Assembly (NCBI GenBank): GCA_031284185.1
Contig: JAITAJ010000154.1
Span: forward strand, 1 to 12,742
From: Accumulibacter sp.
GTDB taxonomy: Bacteria > Pseudomonadota > Gammaproteobacteria > Burkholderiales > Rhodocyclaceae
Direction: 5' to 3'
Length of the DNA stretch: 12,742 nucleotides
Position numbers and translations under genes: made by a program
The notes under the pieces: model-generated
Seen by the model: only the letters and a program-made list of their open reading frames with translations
Told to the model about the DNA's origin: nothing
Database searches by the model: none
Shown: piece after piece, positions 6,430-12,742 of the stretch
How positions within the stretch are numbered: position 1 is the first letter of the stretch
Layout: every line of letters starts with the position of its first letter

Positions 6430-9400
6430 GCGTCCCCTCCCGCCCGCCGTTTCGCCAAGACGCGCGCGCCTTTCGCGATCTCTTGCGCCCCCTCCATATC
6501 CACGGATTCTCCGTGCCGTCTGGCCATGTCCAGAACCACGGCATCCAGCGGAGTAGCCGCCTGATCCTCCTCCTCGTCGCCCCCGAGAAGCCGTTCGACG
6601 ATACGCCGGGCGATCCCTTCCACCGTGGGCGACTCGTTGAGCATCATCACCGGCAACGGAATACCGATGTGCCGTTCCAGCCCCAGCGCAAGCTCGACGG
6701 CCATCAGCGAATCGAATCCCAGGTCGTGCAGCGAGCGCGAAAGCTCGATGCGATCGGCGCCGATGGCGAGAACCCGCGCGACCTCCTGGATCACCCGCTC
6801 CTGGACGATGCCCAGCGCTTCTTCGGGCGACCCGCCGGCAATCAGCGCCTGGAAGTCGATCTCGTCTTCGTCCAGGCCGGCGTTTTCCAGGCCGCGGTTC
6901 AGAATGGCGAAACGGCTGCCGCCGGCGGAAGGCAGAAAACGAGCCAGCGTGTTCCAGTCGAAATTGGCGGCGGTAAACGACGCGCCTTCCCTCAGAACAC
7001 GGTCGAGCCGATCCAGCGCCAGGCCGAAGGCAAGGGGCGGTTTGCCCAGGCGCTGACCCAGGCCGTTCCGAACCGTTTCGTTGCGCGTGAGATACCCGGC
7101 ATCCCCGATGGGTCCCCAGCCGACGCAGGCGGCGGGCAGACCCATGTGCCGGCGCATTTCCGCAAGACCTTCCAGCCCCGCATTGGCGGCAACGTAATTG
7201 GCCTGTCCGGGATTGCCGATGGCGGTCGTGATGGAGGAATAGAGGATGAAATGTTCGAGCGGAATGCCGAGCGTGGCCTGATGCAGATTCCAGGCCCCCA
7301 GGAGCTTGGGCGCGACGACGGTTTCCATCCGCGCGGCGTCGAGGTTCTGCAAGAGAGCATCGTCAAAGACGGCGGCGGCGTGCAGAATTCCCCGGAGCGG
7401 CGGAAAGTCCTCGCGGATGCGCTCGATCATTTGCGACACGGCCCGCGCATCGGTGACATCGCAAGCCATCGCGGTCGCGTCCACCCCTCGGGCGCTCAGT
7501 TCTTCGATGGCTTTCCGCGCCCCCGGCGTCTCCGATCCACGGCGCCCCGCCAGGATGAGATGGCCCACGCCGCGCGCCGCCAGCCAGCGCGCCGATTCGA
7601 GGCCGAAGCCGGACAGCCCGCCCGTGACGAGCCAAGTGGATTCCCTCGTGAGCCGCGGCGGCTGGCGCGGTCTCAGCGGCCGCTCGATCGCCGGTCTTGC
7701 GTCGGCAAACGAGACGACCACCTTGCCGATGTGCCGCGCCTGCTGCATGACGCGAAAGGCGTCGACCACGCGCTCCGCCGGGAAAACGCGGCAGGGCAAG
7801 GGCGTGAGAACACCCTCGCGGAACAAGGCCAGGACTTCCCGGAACAGCCGCCCGGCAAGCGCCGGTCGACCGGTCAGCAACGAGTCGACGTCGATGCCGA
7901 AATAGCTGATGTTGTCCTTGAAGGGACGCAGACCGATGGGAGTGTTTTCGGAGAAGTCGCGCTTGCCAAGCTCCAGGAAACGGCCAAAGGGCCTGAGCGC
8001 GCGCAGGTTGCGGCGAATGGCTTCGCCGGCGAGCGAATTGAGCACGACGTCGACGCCCTCGCCGCCGGTCGCGGCGAGGATCTCATCGGCAAAGTCGAGA
8101 CCGCGCGAATCGAAGACGTGGCCGGCGCCGAGCAGACGCGCGAAATCGCGCTTGCCGTCGCTGCCGGCGGTGGCGAAAACTTCGGCCCCGAGATGCCTGG
8201 CCAGTTGGATGGCAGCGATGCCCACCCCTCCGGCTCCGCCGTGGACGAGCACGCGCTCGCCGGCTTGCAGGCCGGCCAGATGCTTCAATGCGTAATAGAC
8301 CGTGAAGAACGCCGTGGGCACGGTGGCCGCCGACTCGAACGACCATTCTTCCGGTATCGGGGCAACGACGTCGGCGCGGGTGATCACGTGGCTTGCGAAG
8401 CAGGCCGAGCCGAACCCCATGACCCTGTCGCCCGTTTGCAGATCGCGCGCGCGCGGGCCGACGCGGCTGACGACGCCGGCGAACTCCAGCCCCAGATTCG
8501 CGCCGGCGAACCCTTTTTCCACGGCTTCGTCGGGCAGCAGGCCCATCAGATACATGAGGTCGCGGAAGTTGAGGCCGGCGGCCCGCACGCGCACCTCGAC
8601 CTCGCCTTCGCGCAGCGGGCGCTCTTCCAGCGGCAGCCAGAGCAGGTTGCGCAACTGGCCGGGCAGGTGAAAATCGAGCCGGAACCTTTCGTCCGCCGCC
8701 GCGGGCGCCGTTTCCCGATCCGCTTCCCCGCGCATGACCAAGGTATGGCGGCCCGTATCGGCCAGCACGATCTCGTTCGCGCCGTCGGGCTGCAAAAACT
8801 CGTTTTCCAGCCGGGACAAGGTGCCGGACGCGCCGGGATCGCAGGCAAGCTCGATCAGGACGCATTCGAGCGCCGGTTCTTCGTTCATCACCACGCGGCC
8901 AAAGCCCCAGAGCGCGGCCTGCGCCGGATTGGGCGAACCGGGCAGGCCGGAAACCGGCCATTCCGAAGCCAGCGCGCCGCCGCGCGTGAGGATCCACAGG
9001 CGCGGCGGCTTGCCGGAATGCGCGGCGAGGATCTGCGTGTCGCCGAGCGCCTCGGCGAGCAAGGCGCCCGAAGACTCCGGCGTCGCGTTCCAGCCGCGCA
9101 GATGCGCGACGTGCTGGAATCCGTCGAGGTCTTGCCCCGCCAGCCGCTCCACCGTCTCGACGCGCTGGCCCATCGATTCGAGCCGGAGGGAGAGACGCCC
9201 GGCGAATTCCGAGGAAGCGGAATCGGCGAGCAGCAGCCAGGAGGCGGATTCGGGCGCCGGCAGGGTGGCCGCGTCCTCCCGCGGTCGCCGGGCCAGCAAG
9301 AGGTACGCGCCCTCGGCGAGGCCCTCGGCGGCGGGATCGCTGAAATCCAGCACATCGTCGAAGCCTTCGGCCTCGAGCGCCTCCACCCAGGCGGATGGCG

Positions 9401-9887
9401 GCAGCAGCGACGAAAGCGGCGCATCGCCGCCAACGGCGGTCTGCCACCAGGCGGAATCGACCCCGTTCAGGAAATCGGCGCTCCAGTCCGGGTAGCGCTC
9501 GGCGACGAACAAACGACCGCCCGCGGCGAGCCAGCGCCGTGCCCGGTTCAGCGCGGCTTTCGGGCTGAGCGTCCGATGCAGCGCGTGACGGACGATGATG
9601 ACGTCGAAGGCTTCCGGCCATGCCGTCTCGGCGGCGGCTTGCCAATCGGCGGGATTCAGGGTCGAGACGGTGAGATTGGGATACTGCGCGTATTCCGCCT
9701 GTTGACGCCCGGCGAGGGCCTCGCAAGGCAAGGCCGACACGTAGTCGAGCCGGTCTACGGGAAGCGCGGCGAGCAGCGCGCGCGGTACTTCGCTCGGCCC
9801 GGCGGATATCTCCAGCACGCGCAGACGGCGATGCGGCGCCAATCCATCCGCAAGATGACGCAAGATGTCTTCGATGGCCCGGCGCAT
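6426..9887 (-). CDS. Type I polyketide synthase, C-terminal part: methyltransferase-like, ER, KR, ACP
   Basis: The first ATG is 9887 (1153 codons), but it has no ribosome site and falls inside a domain. The frame continues upstream to the amber codon at 9977, so this is the second part of one synthase. Residues 1-200 look like a C-methyltransferase, but the SAM motif reads VLEISAGPSEV (24-34), lacking the usual glycines. Residues about 205-400 form a linker/pseudo-reductase region. ER (about 405-727) has AGLNFRDLM (437-445) and the NADPH loop VHGGAGGVG (548-556). KR (about 750-985) has TGGLSGFG (755-762), Lys861, Ser885, Tyr898 and Asn902, and a DD at 842-843 suggesting a B-type reductase. 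ACP (about 1021-1100) carries Ser1060 in LGFDSLM for phosphopantetheine. No thioesterase follows, only a charged tail of about 50 residues. ER and KR look active. Confidence 0.9.
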   Translation of the reverse strand: MRRAIEDILRHLADGLAPHRRLRVLEISAGPSEVPRALLAALPVDRLDYVSALPCEALAGRQQAEYAQYPNLTVSTLNPADWQAAAETAWPEAFDVIIVRHALHRTLSPKAALNRARRWLAAGGRLFVAERYPDWSADFLNGVDSAWWQTAVGGDAPLSSLLPPSAWVEALEAEGFDDVLDFSDPAAEGLAEGAYLLLARRPREDAATLPAPESASWLLLADSASSEFAGRLSLRLESMGQRVETVERLAGQDLDGFQHVAHLRGWNATPESSGALLAEALGDTQILAAHSGKPPRLWILTRGGALASEWPVSGLPGSPNPAQAALWGFGRVVMNEEPALECVLIELACDPGASGTLSRLENEFLQPDGANEIVLADTGRHTLVMRGEADRETAPAAADERFRLDFHLPGQLRNLLWLPLEERPLREGEVEVRVRAAGLNFRDLMYLMGLLPDEAVEKGFAGANLGLEFAGVVSRVGPRARDLQTGDRVMGFGSACFASHVITRADVVAPIPEEWSFESAATVPTAFFTVYYALKHLAGLQAGERVLVHGGAGGVGIAAIQLARHLGAEVFATAGSDGKRDFARLLGAGHVFDSRGLDFADEILAATGGEGVDVVLNSLAGEAIRRNLRALRPFGRFLELGKRDFSENTPIGLRPFKDNISYFGIDVDSLLTGRPALAGRLFREVLALFREGVLTPLPCRVFPAERVVDAFRVMQQARHIGKVVVSFADARPAIERPLRPRQPPRLTRESTWLVTGGLSGFGLESARWLAARGVGHLILAGRRGSETPGARKAIEELSARGVDATAMACDVTDARAVSQMIERIREDFPPLRGILHAAAVFDDALLQNLDAARMETVVAPKLLGAWNLHQATLGIPLEHFILYSSITTAIGNPGQANYVAANAGLEGLAEMRRHMGLPAACVGWGPIGDAGYLTRNETVRNGLGQRLGKPPLAFGLALDRLDRVLREGASFTAANFDWNTLARFLPSAGGSRFAILNRGLENAGLDEDEIDFQALIAGGSPEEALGIVQERVIQEVARVLAIGADRIELSRSLHDLGFDSLMAVELALGLERHIGIPLPVMMLNESPTVEGIARRIVERLLGGDEEEDQAATPLDAVVLDMARRHGESVDMEGAQEIAKGARVLAKRRAGGDA
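6434..6441 (-). promoter_or_regulatory. Ribosome binding site of the oxoamine synthase
   Basis: GGGAGGGG lies inside the last PKS codons, 4 nt before ATG 6429. Together with the ATGA overlap it supports this start and coupled translation of the synthase and its release enzyme. Confidence 0.6.
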
Positions 9888-9974
9888 ACCGGAACAGGAT
9901 GGATCATCCTCGTAGAGCCCCCCGGACGCGGGCGAACGCCAGAGGGCCTCCAGAAATTCGCGGCGATCCGGTTT

Positions 9975-9977
9975 CTA
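9975..9977 (-). other. In-frame amber (TAG) codon splitting the polyketide synthase
   Basis: The minus strand reads TTG TCG TAG AAA CCG GAT. The frame before it (ending GRVGRHLSRLLS) and after it (KPDRREFLEALW, then 29 codons to ATG 9887 and 1153 more) is the same. The downstream stretch continues the expected PKS linker into the methyltransferase-like domain. A substitution to TAG explains this; an indel does not. Every other gene end seen in the window is TGA. It could be a real nonsense mutation, a sequence or assembly error, or a suppressed codon. Confidence 0.9.
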
Positions 9978-12742
9978 CGACAACAAGCGCGATAGATGGC
10001 GGCCCACCCGGCCAAACAGGACGAGCCGGGGTAAACAGGCGGGATGTTCGCGCAGAAGGGTACGCCAGATATCTTCCGCCGCCGGCAGATTGCCGTCCTG
10101 CGCCAGAGACCAGCGGCCTTCCCGTTCGAGCAGCAATCCCTCCCGCCGCAGCAAACCGGCCAGCCAGCGAGTATAGGGATCGGCGGACGCCGTCAGGCGC
10201 CGCAGGCCGTCTTCTTCCGCTTGCGCCAGGCCCTGAAAGCCCTCGAACGCGAACGAAAGGGTCAGCGCCTCGAACAGCGGCAGCGCCTCTCTGAACCAGG
10301 CGCCACCCGGCTCCGCCCGGGCATTCCATACTTGCCGGAGCCGCTCGACGAGTTCGCGCGACGCGGGCAATCCGGCGCGCGATCCTTCCGCCGGATGTGG
10401 CCGCAGCCAGGGGACGACGCGCCAGCGGTCGATCTTCTCCCGCCCCTTGCGCGCCAGAGGCGCGGCGCGAAAGCGGCAGCCCGACACGATGGCAAGGTGA
10501 TTGCCTCCGGCATCGAACAGCTCGAAATCCGCGAGGACGGAACGCGCGCCGCGGCGGACAAGACGCGCGCGGAACCGGAAAACCGTGCCCGAGCGGTAGC
10601 GTTCGAGCCGCCCAATCTTGACCGGCAGGAAGGCGACCCCCTGCCCGGCTTCGATTTCGTCGCGGAAAAAATCGACGAGCGACTGGTAGCAAACGTCGAG
10701 CAATGCCGGATGGATGAGATGCCCTTCCGCGCTCGGATCGTCCGGCCATTCCAGCTCGGCCTCCAGGGAGTCATTCGAGAGAACGGCCTCGCGGAATCCC
10801 TGGAAGGCCGGTCCGTAATCGAGTCCCAGCGCCGCCGCCAGGCGGTAGTGTGTCTCCCGGCCGACCTTGTCCGCCGTTGCCGGCAAGGGGGCGATACGCG
10901 GTGAAGACGACGCCGCGCCCGCTTCCAGCAGGCGTCCGGCGGCATGAAGCGTCCATTCGTCGCCGGACAGCCGCTGCCGGCTCTTGATCTGAAAGCGGCC
11001 ATCGCGCGCGTCGAGATCGAAGCGCAGCATACGCGCGTGTTCGCCATCGAAGAGCATGGGAGAGAGGATGTCGAGTTCCTCGAATGCCAGCCGCTCGCCG
11101 CCCAGCCATTCGCGGGCGGCTGCCAGGGCCATCTCGGCATAGGCGGCGCCGGGAAAGACGACGGCGCCGCCCACCCTGTGGTCGGCAAGCCAGGGAAGGA
11201 CGACGGGATCGAGGACGTTTTCCCACGAACGCTCGGCCTCGGGGATTCGCCACCCCAACAAGGGATGAACGCGGCGGCGCTCGATGGACAAGAGTCCCTC
11301 GCTGGTCTGCGGATGCCAATGGCGCTCCCGTTGCCAGGGGTAGTTGGGAAGCCGGACGTGACGCCCCGGCTGCGGAAAAAAGATGCCGAGATTCGGCTTC
11401 TCGGCCAGCAGTTGAGCGCGCAGCGCCGTTTCGGCGAGACGGTCCCAGCCGTCGTTCTCCTTGCGCAAGGTCGGCAGCACCCCTCCTTTGACCTCCGCGC
11501 CAGCCAGACACGCGCCGATGTAGCGTTGCAGGAGGGCGTGCGGACCGATTTCGATGAAAACACGGCAGCCGAGATTGGCCATATTCATCATGGCATCGGC
11601 GAAACGCACGGGTTCTCGCACATTGCGCCACCAGTAGTCGGCGCCAAGCCGATTCCCGGCCAGCGCCGCGCCCGTGACGGTAGACACGAAGGTGGCGGAA
11701 CTCGAAGCGCCGGATCGCAGCCCGATCAGGCGCTCCATCAGCGTTTCCCGAATCGGGTCCATTTGGCGGCTATGGAAAGCGTAGTCCAGGTCGAGCCGCC
11801 GGAAGAACGTTCCCTTGGCGGCCAGGCGCGCCTGAACGAGTCCCAGATCGGCGGAACTGCCCGAGAGCGTGATGTCGTTCGGACTATTGACGGCGGCGAT
11901 GACAAGGTCGAGCCTTGCGCCCCAATCCGCAAAAACGGCCCGCATGGCGGCGGCGGAGAGGCCGACGGCGGCCATGCGCCCGGCGCCTCTCGTCTCCCCC
12001 TGAGCGCGGCTGCGGGCGACGATCACCCGGATCGCGGCTTCGAGATCGAGCGCGCCGGACGCCCAGGCAGCCGCCACCTCGCCGACACTATGACCGGCGA
12101 CAGCCGCAGGCTCGATGCCCCATTCCTTCAGCAAGCGCGTGATCGCAACCTGAATGGCGAACAGCAAGGGTTGGGCGATGACGGTATCGTCCAGCCGGGA
12201 AGTCTCGTCCCCGGCCTGTAATTCACCGAGCAGCGAGAAGCCGGCGGCTGGCCGCATCCGGGCATCGAGGTCGGCCAGCGTTTCGGCAAAGCGCGTCGAT
12301 TCCGCGAGCAGGCGCCGTCCCATGCCGATCCACTGAGCGCCGTTACCGGAATAGACGAAGGCAATGCCGCCCTGCCGTGGAAGCGCTTTTTCGAGCGCGA
12401 TGCCGCCGGGGGCGCCGCCCTGGGCATAGACGGCAAGTTTTTCCGCGGCTTCGGCGACGCTACCGGCCAGCAGGGACAGGCGCCTTTCCAGGCGGTCGCG
12501 CCGATGGGCGGCGGCATAGGCGACGTCGTAATAGTCCGGCGGCGTCTTGCCGGCCAGCAGCGCCGCATAGCGTTCCGCCAGCGCGTGGAGCGCGGCGTCG
12601 GAACGCGCCGACAGGAAAAGCGGCGGCAGACTTCCGGGCGCGTTCGCCGGAGCCTCGACCTCATCCCGACGGTATTCCCGCAGCAGGACGTGCGCGTTGG
12701 CGCCGCCGAAACCGAAGGAATTCACGCCCGCCACCAGCGGAC
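9975..12742 (-). CDS. Type I polyketide synthase, N-terminal part: KS tail, AT, DH (5' end outside the window)
   Basis: The frame is open to the right edge. Numbering is from the GTG at 12734, which is not a real start but lies inside the ketosynthase. The KS end NSFGFGGANAHVLL (5-18) holds the catalytic His15. AT (about 126-420) shows YSGNGAQWIGMG (128-139), active Ser216 in GHSVGE, Arg241 and YAFH with His321; this site is intermediate between the HAFH malonyl and YASH methylmalonyl signatures. DH (about 488-765) has HPLLGW (490-495), His519 in an HxxxGxxxxP motif (519-528), DYGPAFQGF (639-647) and Asp680/Gln684 in DxxxQ, so it appears active. Residues about 790-919 begin the subdomain that usually precedes the methyltransferase, with DIWRTLLREHPACLPRL (888-904). 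The frame then meets TAG at 9977. Read through, the visible synthase is about 2100 residues with highly reducing iterative-PKS order, as in RkpA-like enzymes. Confidence 0.9.
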   Translation of the reverse strand, partial: PLVAGVNSFGFGGANAHVLLREYRRDEVEAPANAPGSLPPLFLSARSDAALHALAERYAALLAGKTPPDYYDVAYAAAHRRDRLERRLSLLAGSVAEAAEKLAVYAQGGAPGGIALEKALPRQGGIAFVYSGNGAQWIGMGRRLLAESTRFAETLADLDARMRPAAGFSLLGELQAGDETSRLDDTVIAQPLLFAIQVAITRLLKEWGIEPAAVAGHSVGEVAAAWASGALDLEAAIRVIVARSRAQGETRGAGRMAAVGLSAAAMRAVFADWGARLDLVIAAVNSPNDITLSGSSADLGLVQARLAAKGTFFRRLDLDYAFHSRQMDPIRETLMERLIGLRSGASSSATFVSTVTGAALAGNRLGADYWWRNVREPVRFADAMMNMANLGCRVFIEIGPHALLQRYIGACLAGAEVKGGVLPTLRKENDGWDRLAETALRAQLLAEKPNLGIFFPQPGRHVRLPNYPWQRERHWHPQTSEGLLSIERRRVHPLLGWRIPEAERSWENVLDPVVLPWLADHRVGGAVVFPGAAYAEMALAAAREWLGGERLAFEELDILSPMLFDGEHARMLRFDLDARDGRFQIKSRQRLSGDEWTLHAAGRLLEAGAASSSPRIAPLPATADKVGRETHYRLAAALGLDYGPAFQGFREAVLSNDSLEAELEWPDDPSAEGHLIHPALLDVCYQSLVDFFRDEIEAGQGVAFLPVKIGRLERYRSGTVFRFRARLVRRGARSVLADFELFDAGGNHLAIVSGCRFRAAPLARKGREKIDRWRVVPWLRPHPAEGSRAGLPASRELVERLRQVWNARAEPGGAWFREALPLFEALTLSFAFEGFQGLAQAEEDGLRRLTASADPYTRWLAGLLRREGLLLEREGRWSLAQDGNLPAAEDIWRTLLREHPACLPRLVLFGRVGRHLSRLLS

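Noticed and set aside
6417..9995. Plus-strand open frame of 1192 codons opposite the PKS
   Set aside because: It mirrors the PKS coding frame in high-GC DNA. Its translation is rich in Arg, Gly, Gln and Ala with no recognisable domain, while the minus strand shows full ER, KR and ACP motifs.
9755..10015. A frameshift as the cause of the PKS break
   Set aside because: The frames before and after the TAG are identical. The other minus-strand frames here give no PKS-like sequence, so a substitution and not an indel is required.

Overview
This window is an export-and-lipid module of a group 2-type (ABC-transporter-dependent) capsular polysaccharide locus from a GC-rich Gram-negative bacterium, most likely a proteobacterium. 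The evidence is an outer-membrane export lipoprotein together with a KpsM/KpsT/KpsE inner-membrane exporter. The genus cannot be read from the sequence. Every gene I can support lies on the minus strand, so transcription runs from high to low coordinates. I see no tRNA, rRNA, CRISPR array, insertion sequence, convincing promoter or terminator. The operon seems to enter at the right edge and leave at the left edge.

Layout in transcription order. (1) 12742-6426: a highly reducing type I polyketide synthase. The tail of a ketosynthase is cut by the window edge; it is followed by acyltransferase, dehydratase, a degenerate methyltransferase-like region, enoylreductase, ketoreductase and acyl carrier protein. 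The reading frame is broken once, by an in-frame TAG at 9975-9977; the protein resumes in the same frame immediately after it. (2) 6429-5095: a PLP-dependent alpha-oxoamine synthase that overlaps the PKS stop by ATGA. (3) A 90-bp gap with a purine-rich leader. (4) 5004-3823: a Wza/CtrA/BexD-type outer-membrane lipoprotein. (5) 3826-3023 kpsM, (6) 3026-2364 kpsT and (7) 2367-1261 kpsE, all joined by ATGA overlaps. (8) 1240-1: a glycosyltransferase that runs off the left edge and has visibly lower GC than the rest.

How the genes may work together. The PKS should build a reduced acyl chain on its own carrier domain. There is no thioesterase, so the adjacent oxoamine synthase probably releases the chain by decarboxylative condensation with an amino acid, giving an aminoketone (sphingoid-base-like) lipid. 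The same operon carries the capsule exporter and a glycosyltransferase, so the lipid is plausibly the anchor or carrier of the exported polysaccharide. This resembles the RkpA/RkpG pair of the Sinorhizobium rkp-1 K-antigen region. The most notable oddity is the single amber codon that would split the synthase between its dehydratase and methyltransferase-like regions.
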